A DNA stretch of 64,000 nucleotides, taken from positions 436,995-500,994 of the forward strand of contig CACRXP010000382.1 of the NCBI GenBank assembly GCA_902702965.1. The letters run 5' to 3'. This DNA is from Spirometra erinaceieuropaei. Taxonomy: Eukaryota; Platyhelminthes; Cestoda; Diphyllobothriidea; Diphyllobothriidae. The translations under genes were made by a program, and so were the position numbers. The notes under the pieces are model-generated. The model was not told the origin of the DNA, did no database searches, and worked only from the letters and a program-made list of their open reading frames with translations. Shown here one piece after another: positions 25,812 through 41,400 of the stretch; within the stretch, counting starts at the first letter, position 1, and every line of letters starts with the position of its first letter.

Positions 25812-26529
25812 CGACTACCAGCCCTCCCACTTTCGCCGCCGGCCAGAACACTTCCCACTCTTCGTCAACCATTACCTTCTCTATCATCCCACTCTCAACC
25901 AGCGATGTGCATTTAGTCCCAATCTGTTCTCATTACAATCGCACACCCACCTCACGCATCAACTTGATCGGTCACTTGCGAATCCATCTCACTATGACCG
26001 TCGCACCAGTGACAGGACCCCCCTCCCAAAAAAAACACTTGTCCATCCGCGCTCAGCATCCGCAATGTCCCCGCCCTTTCACTTACCTCATGTACCTATT
26101 CGGTCACAACGGCAGCGGGATCCACCGCAATATCGATACACTAAGCGGACACTGAACACTCAACAGCTTTCTTATCCCCAACCCTAACAAATCCCCACCT
26201 ACTAGTGTGGACACCGCTAACAGCACCACAACGACAACCGACACAACATCCCCCAACCTATCCTACCCAATTTGCCACCGCACATGCGCATCCAGTGTTG
26301 CCCTGGTGGGTCACCTACAAATCCACCTATTGGAGACTGGCGAACCAGTACCAGGTACACCAACCTACTCCCGTCGCTTTCGCTCCAACTGCCCTGATTA
26401 CCCTCGCTCATTCAGCCATCGCATAGGCCTACTCAGTCACATGTGCCTCCAAGAAAATCTGCTGAAAAACCACCATAGACTAGACCGCGTCATTGCACAC
26501 TTTCCAACCAACGCATAAGCCACACATAA

Positions 26530-26880
26530 ACATCTCCAACACCACACAATACAGGCACCCTCCACGTAGATGCTAAGGGTGCTCTGCTCCCTCTCCAGTC
26601 TGCCCCTCCCCCCTGATGCATGTCAGATAGAAGCATTCCATGCCTGTGAGTATCTCTGGTGCGTGCATGCTGGAGGCAGATCGTGTGTGGGCCACGCGCA
26701 GACGGGCTATTCTTAGCTCTATCAACCACTTCTACCAATATCAGCTTCAGGCGATTGGCCGGCTCCCTCAGTCAGCTTGCGCACTGGGTAGGGAAGAGCG
26801 AGTGAGGCTGACTCAGCACACTCTTTCACTATAAAAAGCTGACGCGCCTGAGATCATCACAGTCGGCCGTGACCTAGAAA
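26530..26880 (+). repeat. 3' tail (UTR) of non-LTR copy A
   Basis: Non-coding sequence after the finger ORF that shares GAGTGAGGCTGACTCAGC, CACTATAAAA (26827-26836) and TGACGCGCCTGAG with the solo repeat at 62600-63065. Because equivalent sequence follows the coding region in the opposite-strand copy B, I interpret it as the element's 3' UTR. Confidence 0.7.
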
Positions 26881-27431
26881 ATTGGCAGTTCATGATTCCA
26901 GCCAGATAACGCAGTCAGTCCATCGTGTGTTTATGCGTAGAGTGGCCGATTCGTAGACTGACAGACAGATCGCGATGTCTCCTTCTTGACAGTTCGACTG
27001 CCGTGACCGAAAATGTCCACCTTGTGCTCCACAACATTGTGGGAGCAGGCGCGGTGACTTGCGCGTGATTTCTTTTATAGCAGTAGTAGACTTAAGCTGC
27101 ATCTAATGCGCTCCATCCTCCTCCTCCTCCCCGACCTGGACTCGGTGTCAAGGCATATTCAAGAAGGAGGCGGCAGAGGGTGCCGGCGTCTGACGTTCCG
27201 CACCTAGGCGTGCCGCCACACTCTCTGGTCCACAACAAACAATTGACCAGGATTTTAATCGGCAATAACAAGTGCGAAGGCTGGCGCGGTCGAGGCCGCC
27301 ACACCGACTCGGATCCCACTAGGTGGGGGCGTTATAAAGGCCTCATATAAAGGAGCCATTTCAGCCTGATTCTCAGACTGCTAGTCCATCACTCCACACA
27401 AACACACACCGGACTGACTGCGATGTCAAAG

Positions 27432-30060
<2,629 letters not shown>

Positions 30061-30552
30061 GCTTATTAATGATGATAATAACAGCGCTGTTTTGGACAGG
30101 AAACGCTCATCGTGGATGGCTGGCAAGTGCCATTGAAGGCAACGCAGAACCCTTGTTAGAATGAAATCCACGAGAGATTAGAAGAAAAGACAACACCAGC
30201 ATGCCAGAAGACCATTTTCCGACGAAATTGCCGAGGTATTTTTTTAAGCCATCCCTAAGGTAGCTGGAGACCTTCATTCTTCGTCGTAGATTAGCCAGCG
30301 TCAATTTAATCAGCACAGTTAACACATAAGCAGTCACTGGGTAACCTTAAACCACTAGTATGAAAGAAAAACAGATCAGGAGATAAGACGGTTGCTGAAG
30401 TATTCCACAGCTATTATTAGATTGGGTAGCTTAACAGCTGCCGGATAGGATACATTCAGTTAGGGGACAGAAAGGATGTTTAAGCTTAGAGTCATGGATA
30501 TTTGGCCAACGAAGAGATGCTGTAGAACAGTATTGAAGACGGATTTTCACTC

Positions 30553-30849
30553 ATGAAATGCATATGGGAGCGTAAAAAAACATTCGCCTATTCATCTGAG
30601 AGCCGTGGTGGCCGTCAGAGCAACGAAAACCAAAGTGCTGCTTCTGTAGCGGCTAAGCAGCAAGAGTGTACTCAGAGCGCTACAATCATTCGGCAAAATT
30701 CCGTGCTGGAGGAAAAGGCAGAAGTCACCAGATTTAGGGATTTATTGTACGCAGGATCTGAGTTGCCGTCTCGGGCGGCAGTGCTCGCCAGCGAAGCCAG
30801 GGCCGGTGTTGACTGCATTCAGTCATGCCTGAGATCCGTGACACTGTGA
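30553..30849 (+). other. Unrecognised ORF
   Basis: A 98-codon ATG frame (MKCIWERKKTFAYSSESRGG) of hydrophilic, protein-like composition; no family recognised. It lies just upstream of the 5' region of copy B in a higher-GC zone (30550-31400) that could itself be repeat-derived. Confidence 0.2.
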
Positions 30850-31704
30850 TGGCAGCGTCTTTTGTATGTTTTTGGATCAATCTGAAGTTGTGTCCAATTG
30901 CTGTGTGTTGATTTGTCGAGGGGTCGTGTTCAAGTGGGCTTATGTCGCATTCGCATGGGGATGTTGAGTTCAAGTGGTGCATAGGCAGCTATAACTCTGT
31001 GGACGCACGTACGTCCGATTCAAATACGGTCGAGTGGCTGCAGGCCAGTACACCTGGATTCGCTGATTGAGAAGGTGAGTGACCTTGACGCAATAGGGCC
31101 TTGAAGAAGGGCGTCAGACATGGCCATTATGGCTGTCGGCAACAGCTCGCTGCCAGACACAGAACGAAGTGATGGTGTCGATCGTGAGACAAACGATGGA
31201 ATCAATGATTTGATCCAACACATATGCGGGTTTGAGAGCTTGTGTTGATGATGACAGGAGTAGCTCGGACGGCCTACGAGGGTGACGTGACGTGCATGAG
31301 GTGAAGTTGTGCCATCAAAAATGGGTGTGCTGGCGTGATCCCCTGAATGGGTATCGGTGAGCTGTCGTGTTGGCATGAGAGGAAAGGACATTTCGGACAC
31401 AATGTACCCCTGTGAGGCCTGAGTCCGATGAATGCATCAATAAAACAGGCTTACTGTTGTCTAGAAACAAAAGTTGAGATGGGATGCAGCATCGAAAGTT
31501 TGGAATTTCATCGTCGTTTATACAGTAGCATGTTGTGCGCATTAAAGTATATCGTGGATAATGGTTTCGTTAGTTATGGGCAGAGGAATATCTCGGGAAA
31601 TAGAGAGGTGTTCAGATGGCAACATATTTGGGTGACTGATCTACACAGTTTTACTGGGGTTTGACCAGGGCATGTTTGGCTGAATTATGTTGTTAAAATC
31701 CATC

Positions 31705-32343
31705 TCAATTACAGACAGGGTTTCGCGACTGCGTTTTCCTATCCGCGGGTACGATGACTACCACAGGTGGAACGGCAGGCCGAAGTCCAGTAGAAATTTT
31801 GTGACGGTTGTGGTCAGCCAAGTCTGGTAGTTGCGTGTTCGCATCGCGTCTGGGCGGTGTGTGTGCCTGTCGGCAACACATTTGACTTTTATGTAAATGG
31901 TAAGAAATTCGAAAAATGGATAAAATATGGTTACCATATCTTAACCAATTTGTTGAGGAAGCTTCGAAAGCACTAGTAAACAGGAGGGATGTGTGTGTGC
32001 CAACTGTGCGTTTTATATGTGGTGGAGGTTTTAGCACTACGCCAAACACCAGGCATCTTATTTTTCCTAAAAGCAGGTTAATACGGCGCGCCAGAACAAG
32101 CGCGAGCTGGACGGAGTAGGATTTAGAAAGGGCGTTGAGACGCCACCAGGTCCAGAAGCCATTGAGCAGATGGCGCTCTGAAGACCCTACTGCAGCTACT
32201 GAGACTAGAGACTCACCATTCAAAGCATAAAAACCAGCTATTGAATCCCACGCAAAGCAACTCTTGCCGATGACAACCCTATGAATGCGCCGTCCGTCGC
32301 AATAAGCGGCCAACAAGCCCTTAGCAGTTGCAATCTGCATCAC
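31705..32343 (-). other. Unrecognised long minus-strand ORF
   Basis: An open frame of about 212 codons (MQIATAKGLLAAYCDGRRIH near its start, ATG at 32340). It is one of the longest frames in the window not explained by simple repeats or the SYD-1-like exons. The middle reads like plausible protein (SKSYSVQLALVLARRINLLL) but I recognise no domain and see no clear splice sites. Flanking decayed elements make a repeat origin likely. Confidence 0.3.
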
Positions 32344-32689
32344 CTCTGGTCGACGGCCATCTCTGACAGTGTTTACAGCTGTAAAATTATTTCAACTGTA
32401 ATATTTAGACGTTTTTTTTAAATGCCTATGATTTCGAAAGAATAGGACATATCATAAAAGAATATTTGCTGAAACTCAAAAGATTACAGCGAAACAAGGG
32501 AATATCCATCAAACCGTACAAAGGTTCTGACCTCGTTCTAATGAATAAAAAAGTTATGCTTAGAAACTGGAATCAATCCTTGCTGACAACGCTAAGTTCG
32601 AAAAGGGATGCAAAATGAGGACCAAACAGAGAGCGCAAAAGTTCAACTAACAAAATGCCCTCTGAAACTGAAAGGTTGAGGTTTTCTTA

Positions 32690-33850
32690 GTGAAGAAAAG
32701 TTCGTAGCTCTTAAACCCACGGGCAAAATAACCCCAAGGCCCAAGGCTACGTGGTTTGCCAAATATTCATAAACCAGACCTTCCGATGCCGGCGATATTA
32801 GACATGGATAATTCATCCTATCACGCAATGGCTAAGTGGCTGGCAGAAAGGCTTAAGCCGCTTCGACATAGAATAGCGTCACGTATTATACGGGACACAT
32901 TAGAATTCGTCGAGTACATACTAATCTTAGTGGGGGAACGTTGCTTTCGTTGGACGCCGCGTCTTTGTTCACTAATATTCCTCTTAGGGAAATGATATAA
33001 TTTTTGTGTGAGGAGATTAGAAGGTACGATTTCCCAATCGAAATGCCCGTCCGCGACCTAAAGGCACTGCATTTTTTCTACACAGCAAATGTCTAATTCA
33101 ATTCAATGGTCAATTTTACCGTCAGATCGACGACCTAGCGGTGAGATCCCCCTTAGACCTCCACTAGCCGATGTCTTTATGAGAAAGCTACAGAAAAACT
33201 AGCCCTGTCCAGTTATAAAGGACCTTTACTGCCATGCTCAATATGTTGATGGCCTTTTTGCAATAGCATGTGAAAAGCTTGATTTGAACACCCTCCAGTA
33301 TAAAGTGAATCAGGCTCGCTCAGCGTTAACTTTCACTTAGGAAAAAGAGAACGGAGGGTGCCTCCCCTTTCTAGACGTCCTACTTAATCGCATGCCGGAT
33401 GGAGCAGTTCGTAGAAGTGTATTTCTCACACTGCCATTTCAAGGGGATCCGGTGAGCGAACCTCTATATCATCGCTTAGACACTGCTATCGCGCGCATGT
33501 ACCCAGACGCTAAAATAAGACCTGGTTTCACAAGCACTCCGGTTCTCCGCCTTGTAGGCAAGGATAGACTGCCTTTTCAGACCTCTTCATTGTGCATCTA
33601 CGCCTTCACTGTGGGACAAGTTATATTGGCTGAACAACTAGGTGCTCAGCTAAGCAAATGGGAGAGCACCATCCTGCCTGACTAAATCAAAATGTGGAAA
33701 AATCCATCTCTGGCGCAGATGCGGTTCATTTGGTTGGCAGGGACAGAAAGAGAATAATTAGGAAAGGAACCCCTCTTATTTTGAAAGCATAAATTAAAAA
33801 GTTTCAGCCAAAGTGAACTCAATTCACTGCAGACGGAAAATAAGTTAACA
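32690..33850 (+). mobile_element. Penelope-like retroelement relic PLE-1 (RT and GIY-YIG region)
   Basis: Pieces of a Penelope-type RT in order: RLRGLPNIHKPDLPMPAILD near 32740-32800; SYHAMAKWLAERLKPLRHRI (32817-32880); a degraded core with PLADVFMRKL near 33170; the catalytic box as YVDG rather than YVDD near 33247; GGCLPFLDVLLNRMPDG near 33357-33400. Frame 33392-33685 then gives FTSTPVLRLVGKDRLPFQTS and LCIYAFT. After a one-base frame change the GIY-YIG-type sequence CGTSYIG appears at 33610-33630, followed by an in-frame TGA and TTRCSAKQMGEHHPA. Multiple stops and frameshifts show it is inactive. Confidence 0.82.
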
Positions 33851-36800
33851 AATTACTCAATAGTCAGAACTTCTATCCAGAAAGAAAAGATTTTTATGGG
33901 GACGATTCACGCCTTAGTTTCTGTATTAATGTCCCTTCGTGCGTAAGATAGCGTGTTAGGAATGGCAGTACAGAATGCTGACGTGCCGATGTACGGTAAG
34001 TGATAAGTCGAAAACCATGGCGCATGGGGCGGGAAGACTTAGCAGAGGTTATTTCAGAATGTACGAGACGAGCATCGTCATCCGGAATTCGACCAGAAAA
34101 GTGCTTGACCATTTTTAAATGTCGTTGTATGATAACACCGACTAAAACGAGCTAAGAAACGCCAGCAGCAGAAGAGGATATTCGGAGAACTTGTTTTAAA
34201 ATGTTCATATCTTTTGGAGCAACGCAGAAAAAAGGACAGGGGAACAATAAAGAATAAGTGGAAGAATGCAGGCATCCGTGAATCGTCAGACTAAGGGTTA
34301 AGATATATGCTAGGAAAGTAAACGACTAACTTTAGTGAAAACGTCTCTTATGGGGAGCAAATAAAAGATTCGATGGCAGAGTTATACCAAGGCACCTGAA
34401 TGAGGATGCCTCGTTGAAAAGGATGTCAAAGGATTCAGGGCGAGAAGAGGGTCGCAGTCGGAAAGTACACCGAACTTATTTTTGATTATTTACTAGGAGA
34501 CCATTTTCCTGCGAGCATACTGAGACGTAAGCCACCGGGTAGATGTCAATCACGCATTCCAAATCATCTACAAAGTGCCGGCGAGACATTCCAAGTTCCT
34601 GCAGCGGCGGATACTGGCGATGGCAGAGGCAGTGGTCATAGTGTTAATAAACCCAACCCAGTGCTCGCATAAAGCGTTCATAAAAGCGCTAAGGCTACCC
34701 TGGTCAAAGACGAATACGGAATCTGTGTTCACACCTCCTGCCAAGTCGCGTTACAGCGACGAAACAGAGAGGGCTAACTGTCAGCCCTCTTCCCCCTTCC
34801 CTCCCCAAGCCCCTGACCAGAACTAGACTCCGAACGCCCTCAACTCTCTCCCCCATATTTACGGTTTATTGGCTGTTTAACTTTTGCTACTCCGCAGGCC
34901 TAATGGGAATAATTGGAAACTTACGTTCATCGGACTTGACTTCTTAAATACCCATAAATCGAAGTAACTGCCCTAAGGTGTCCGTAGAACCAAGGGAAAA
35001 TCGCATGACTTCAACCTTCTCTCTACTGTCAGCCCCAGGATGTGTGAATAGAACGCCACGACCTGCCATATCCTCTGCCGCATCTGTCCAGTGGAAAGCC
35101 TACGCTCGCAAATTGTTGAATTACCCGCATTGGATTGAGGAGAATGCAGCATCGGCAAGAAGACGCAAAGTCCTATAACATGGCCGGTAACTCACCCTAC
35201 TCATTGTCAGCGTGAACGGAAAGCGACTTTCGAGCAGTTTAGTGTAGTTTATATCCTTGCATTCGCCACGAGCAACGGACTAAGCCAAAGACCCCTATGT
35301 GCGCCACTTACCTTAAGTCGTATGTTCGCCATGATGCTGTCAGCCACCTGTGGGCTGAATTCGTTGTTGTTTAGCACAGCCACAACAAATTCGGACCTTC
35401 CAAACTGTCTTCGTGTGTGTGTGTGTGAACGCCCACGCGCCGGTTGCTATAACTGAGCATTTGCCGAAAGATCTCACACTGACAATAAATACAGAGAAAC
35501 CGATGCCGACGCGCCAACCAGCTCGTTGCATGCCACGTTGAAATCCCAGTCAGGGTGAGAACTGCCGCCTCTCCACGTGGGTAGAACCGTCCTACTGGTG
35601 TATAGCGGCTGTCGTATGAGCTCTCATTTTACTATTCGACTGACTGCAAAATCTCAAAACCAGTCCAAATTCTTATGAATTTTAACCCTCCAAGTGAATT
35701 AGCCCGACTGACACTTTGCCTTAAAAATTTACAGCAAGACCCTAGTGTTGACATTCTTGTTACATGATGCTAGAAGTCTGATTGTCACTGAAGGTAATCA
35801 ACCACTTTCGTTTTTAATTGCCATGACGGTATTCTGAAAGTCGAAGAGCTCGAAGCGGGTGACAGATTTTTAAATTTTGAGATGACCTTCATTCACAATA
35901 TTTCTTCTAATATATGTGAATGCGACCCAAGTAGAGTGGCTATAGGTTGCGGTTTTCGAAAAACATTAACCGAGGGTTTTCAGTGTGGTAGGAATTTATC
36001 CGCACTTTCCATTTTATCACAGCTTTTGTTGTGTCCAAGATATTTAATCATTCGCATAGTCTATTGAGTTAGTTTATACGGAAGTAGAATCCCCGAGCTT
36101 ACTCAAAGCCCGCTGCGAAATTCAATCTTCTATTGTCAGAAGTGAGGTATGAAATACGCATTTTTAGCAAAATGTTTATCATTGAAATATGAGACGTTGT
36201 TAGTTTTTCTCGCATTTTAAGACATAACCTATGTTGTCCGTGTTCTTAAGATTTAAAAAGTGCAGTTAGGCATCCTCCTTAAAACATATCATACATTTTG
36301 ATATGCTTCTCTAGTAACAACCCCCTAAACTCGCAGATAAGGCTGGCGAATAGACATGTCTGCGTATGTTTTGCAATTACTAGTAATGAATCTTAGTAAT
36401 GTAGAAAATATTGGCGGTCACGTAAGCTTGATGCGTTTTGCGATAACAAGTTTTTCAAAATCGAAATTTCCACTCCTTTCTGAAAGAAATGTGAAAAAAG
36501 GCATCTCAGCGTAAAAGGAATGGCGGTTTGCCTTTTTCATTCTCTGATTAAATACACTCTGTGTTAAAAGACAATAGAGATATAATCATAGCAAATTTTC
36601 TTGATGGTATGGGATTTTTTCAAAGTACATTGAGTCAAGCAAACTAATTGTTTTTCACGAAAACACCCTCTCATTTTTATTTGTAATTTAAAGTGGAAGT
36701 ATGTTGCATTGTGCTCAGTAACGCTGCTTTACTTAGGTAAGTTTTTTTCCATTGGATGACTGACGGAAGACGTGAAGCAATGTTTGGTGCATAAAATGTT

Positions 36801-37476
36801 AATTTAGTCCGCAAATCATCTTGTTATCAAACCGCTTATCTTAACGCAACTAGGTGCTTTCTACTTTCATCGGAACACTCCACACAAATAAACGAAGAGA
36901 ATACGCAATAGCCAAAGTACGTCTCTAAGGACGCACGGTTTCCTAACATGATTTATCAAAAACCTTTGTGATGCAGGGAAGTTTCCAGACGTACCAAATA
37001 GGCTAGTTTTCTAAAATACCATAACAGCTTTTCAAAATTCTGTAATTTATGGGAGTTTTAAGTTGTGACATATTGCATATAGGTAGATACCTATTTATGA
37101 GTACTAGGAATATTCCAGGAAATCAAAACAATTTAGACCAAAGACGAAGCCAATTGATATAGATCTAACAGGAACTCGAGAGTAAGTTATGCATGGATGG
37201 AGTTGAAACGCATCATTGCCCGGCCAAGAATCGATGGTATACGTTGGATGAAAATGCTTGTTTTTAATATCGGAAGGACGTGAAATGGTTTAAAATTCAT
37301 TTTGCACACGGTGACATAGTTGATAGTTTATTTTATTATTTGCTGCACCTAGGTGTTCATTTGGTAGGATGATAATTCTCCTAAAGCAGTTAACCCTTGC
37401 AAGCAAACATTTAGTGTCGTTTTAATAACTACTCTGAGCTGCTTGCTAGGACCTGCCGGACAAACTATGAATGACT
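33851..37476. other. No recognised gene
   Basis: Only short ORFs of unrecognised sequence. A short GT-type microsatellite lies at about 35407-35427. The zone 34570-35620 is somewhat higher in G+C than its flanks and may be old repeat. Confidence 0.4.
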
Positions 37477-38474
37477 TACAGTAAGCTGGCTAACTCATTA
37501 AATGCCAGCTGAAATTCCGAAATGCGTTTTCGTTTCGAAAAGATTAATTAGGTAGTGTTGTAAAACTAGTCAGCCTGTAGTATAATCCTATAATAATTCA
37601 GTTACCTCGGAATGCCGACTCTCGAATGAACCTCCTTCCTGCCGCATGCAAAAACAACACTCTGTAAAAAATGACTACGCATGTAGCATGAATTTTTCTC
37701 ATTTATTCTCGATGCCCCTAAGAGTGCAATAATATTTCATGGAAAACATGTATAAAAATACTCAAGCTTTCGCTCATTCGGTAGAATATTACGTCTTCTT
37801 TCAATCTTATACTCGAAGAAAGGGTATAATTCGGTTTTCTAAAACGTTTCCAGTTCGCGAATAATTTTGAACCCGCTCTACCGTCACACTTGGATTCGGG
37901 GTTTCCAATCTACAAGCCGTATATTTTCCGCGTAAAGAAAACTACCCGTTTCTCTACGTTAATTAAGGGGGACCAGATAGGGTTCATAAAATTAGGCAGT
38001 GGATTTGATCCATATTGTTAACTTTACAAACCACATTGGTAAATGCAGAGATTTGACTATTTATGAACGGCAATTCCACGGTATTTAAAAATCTCACAGT
38101 TAGGAACTTTTTAAAGCCGAATTATGTCCCTCCTTCGAGCATAAGATAGAAAGAGGACGTAATGTTCTGCTAAATGAGTGAAAGAATGAGTATTTTTATA
38201 CATGTTTTCCATGAAATATTATTGCACTCTTAGGGGCATCGAGAATAAATGAGAAAAATTCATGCTACATGCGTAGTCATTTTTTACAGAGTGTTGTTTT
38301 TGCATGCGGCAGGAAGGAGGTTCATTCGAGAGTCGGCATTCCGAGGTAACTGAATTATTATAGGATTATACTACAGGCTGACTAGTTTTACAACACTACC
38401 TAATTAATCTTTTCGAAACGAAAACGCATTTCGGAATTTCAGCTGGCATTTAATGAGTTAGCCAACTTACTGTA
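37477..38474. mobile_element. Foldback (long inverted repeat) element FB2
   Basis: Arms of about 370 bases (37477-37850 and 38106-38474) are almost perfect inverted copies. Examples are GGCTAACTCATTAAATGCCA, TGCCGACTCTCGAATGAACC and CTGTAAAAAATGACTACGCA on the left, each found reversed on the right. The loop is only about 255 bases and has no coding capacity. Ends read TACAGTAAG...CTTACTGTA, so a TA target duplication with CAGTAAG termini is possible. Arm similarity is much higher than in FB1, which suggests a younger insertion. Confidence 0.92.
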
Positions 38475-41400
38475 TATACATGTTTTCTGAGTTCTGATTT
38501 GCAGCTGAGTCTAGGTGGTTTTGCAGTCCTCTTCGTTTTCGTAATGCCTCATCTTGTATTGCCTTAAGTAGCACTAAAATCGGCAGCCTAGTGGGATAAG
38601 ATCAAATTAATAAAAGGATAGGGGAAAGTAGCAGGCTTCACGATAGCTCTTTCCTGAATATTTTTCTGCATTTAAGCTCTCTTTTCTATCCGGGCGCAAG
38701 CCAACAATTTAACTGTCTTACTTCCCACGCCTGATGTAACATTAAAAAGCTTTACTTTCAGCCAGACGAGGTTTTTGAAACAAAAACCTGAAAACCAGCC
38801 ACAAGCGAAACGTCACATCAAGCAAGCGCTGGCTCTTTGAAGTAACGTTTCTGTTGTCGTTTAAAAATGACGATCAGTATACTCGAAGGCCTCCAAAAAG
38901 AGCCCAAATTTCACTTTTTGTGATCTCCTCTCATACACTTCAATAATAAGGAAACCTGGATTCCCTGATATTTGTGCATTAAACACAGAGCGCAGCATAA
39001 GATTCAGGCTGTCACGCCTCCTCAGTATGATTTTTATGTGTATTATATTGGAATGTCACAGCTAAGATAGGACCCGTCCATTCTTATTCAGCATACTTGG
39101 ATCTTCTTTCTGAAAACACTTCTAAAACACCGTTATATAGTCCTCAGGAATCTGCGTCTAAACCCTTTCGCATCAATAATAGTTTTAATGAACTGAAAAC
39201 CAGATGAACTTCCAAACTCAGGTGTGCCAAAGTGGCACCAAGCAATATTTGAAACCGCCCTTCTACATGGAGTATGCTACACATTTTTCAGAGTGAACTG
39301 TTCGAAGGGGGTATTAGTAATGACACAATCTGTCCTATGCAGTTTGCTAGAGCTCTACTTAATGCGCCAGACTTTCGAGTGCGGGTGATATCGAATGATG
39401 GTTGGCAAGCTGAGAGTGGGGACATTAAGCAGGACTTTGGAGGCTCTAGTTCAGTCTCGAAAGGCGACGGTCTCTTTCTCTGCAGAATATGCTTTCGGGC
39501 GGTTCGACCGAGATTTGACATTTAACTTGGTCGATCTGGGAAAAATTTGTATTTCACTTGCCCTCTGTCGCGAAAGTGCATTAGGTTTTGAGATTTTCTG
39601 AAAACGGAATTCCTACATTAACTGAGAACTTTGGCTTAATCAGCGTTTTACTACACAATTCGACTGGTCAGTCCCTTCCAATGAGATGGCGTGTTCTTCT
39701 ACGAGTTCATGACAGCCACTTATAATCCTCCCCGATTGGTATCGGCTCCTACGAATTAAGTCGGACGTAAGAAACGGTAGTTGAATGTGAGCATTATGTA
39801 GTTAAAAGTCCTCTAGACAGCCGACAGGGCAGAATATTAATTGACCGATGAATTTTCATCATACAAACATAGTAAATTACATTTGGTAACCTAGTCACTT
39901 ACGAAAAAGCATATATGTTAATGAATGCGTGGGCAGCAAGAGTCGAATAATTAGTAAATGCATTCCTAATCTTGGCGGAGTTTATGCGTGTTATATTCAC
40001 CACAGAAGCGCTCAGTTTACCCAAATGATATTAGAAAGGTTAATTTATCAATGAACTTCACAAGTGGCAGCCGAATCGGATTTGAATTTAGTCCTAACTT
40101 GGCGTCGCAATATTGATTCTGTCAATCTCATCGTTTGAACTGGTGGGTCCATATAATTTTTAACGAGGTGGATGAAATGATATGACTGAAAGCCCAATGG
40201 ACAGTGGGGTTGCGTCAGGCGTTACGTTTTGTTTACTAGCTTATCCGAATGTACGCTTTAAACTCATTATAGTAAAGAACGGACCCTGTTAGCCCGGCAT
40301 AGGTCATTCCTAGGTGAATTCCCATGCCAATGACCATTGTGAACCAAGTTTGTGTGCTTGGGAGAACTCGTGATGACCTGATGTGCACCTAAATAAAAAT
40401 ATTTACTAGATAAACCTTTGTGGATTCGAAAACATTCCCCTCTCATCCGAGGCAGAACGAAATAAGACAACAAAGTCACATTTTAAGAGATCAGCAAATC
40501 GACCGAGTTCAAAATTACTTACTGATTCGTGAAATGTTCCCCTAAGAAATAACACCATCATTCTATCAGACAAGTTACTGTTTCGCCACACCGGAAATTC
40601 ATAATGTGAAATGAATGTTATGGCAGTAGTTGTCAAACATGAATTCCATATCTCCGCTGAAATATTTGCTAATTATTAGTAGGAATAATAATTTTTGAGA
40701 TAACTCCGTGAAAAATTACGACAACTGAATTTGGTGCAGAAGTAAGGAGGAACGGCGTTAAATCAAACAAACCAGCAAAATTGTGCCGTGTGATGAAAAT
40801 GATGCAGCGTCATTCGGCGAAGTGCGGTCTTTGATAATTATTTCACATTTCTGGTCCAATATCATCTTGAAGAAGACGAATATGATGAAAATTCTCTAGT
40901 AAAATAATCTACTCAAAATACACAGGACACAAAATATTATGGGGGGTTTAAGGTAATCATTCCCGCATTTGCCTCGAAAACTCATCGCAAAATTGTGGTT
41001 TCTCCAAAAATGATAAGCCTCTGTCTTAGCCTCTGTCTATGACTTGAAATCCCGAATACATAATACAATGCTTTCAGAATTAGCCTTAACATGTTGGTTT
41101 CAATTACAATAACCTACTGACATCACCTCTTCGTGTGATCGACTAAGTGAACCTAATAGCAGGTCTCGAGATTCAGTAACCTCCATCGCAGTCTGAACTG
41201 AGACGGCGATTTAAGAATATAAAAGCCCACCTAATTGGCAGAAGCGGGACTTTTATAGTCTCATTTGTTATTTGTTAACTGATGGCGAACTCACTAATCA
41301 GGCCTTCAAACAAAGACACCTTTGACGCGGTCATGAACGTCTCGGACCATACGAAAGGGAAGCATTTCCCATGCTTAACATTGCCGTTCAGAGTAAAGAG

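Larger units (their letters stand above)
24590..26880 (+). mobile_element. Zinc-finger non-LTR retrotransposon relic, copy A (RT 3' part, fingers, 3' tail)
   Basis: A decayed polyprotein is read across several frames. About 24735-24860 gives DYAINTMTGADAQ...AAGCIHFGLTINTDQTVV, the region after the RT catalytic box. About 24960-25120 gives a degraded RISKASHAFGR...K..LN/Y block; about 25130-25480 a connecting domain (SQARKIKQLHRSYL, VLERTRIHVILRQLQLRW). Then an uninterrupted frame 25541-26155 holds C2H2-like fingers: CLCCRQTFGAQIGFVGHLRTQC; IGHLRIH further on; and after it a 26207-26518 frame with HLQIHLLETGEPVPGTPTYS. Several stops and frameshifts are present, so it is a pseudogene. The fingers are separated by a T-rich linker containing a CGA microsatellite. 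The upstream limit is uncertain; endonuclease sequence is absent. Confidence 0.85.

Noticed and set aside
25619..25916. Arg-rich ORFs on both strands near the CGA repeat
   Set aside because: Shadows of the (CGA)n tract in the finger linker of copy A.
27319..27420. GTTATAAAGG and CATATAAAGG as a plus-strand promoter for a host gene
   Set aside because: The stretch is inside the minus-strand 3' tail of non-LTR copy B, and no host coding sequence follows on the plus strand.
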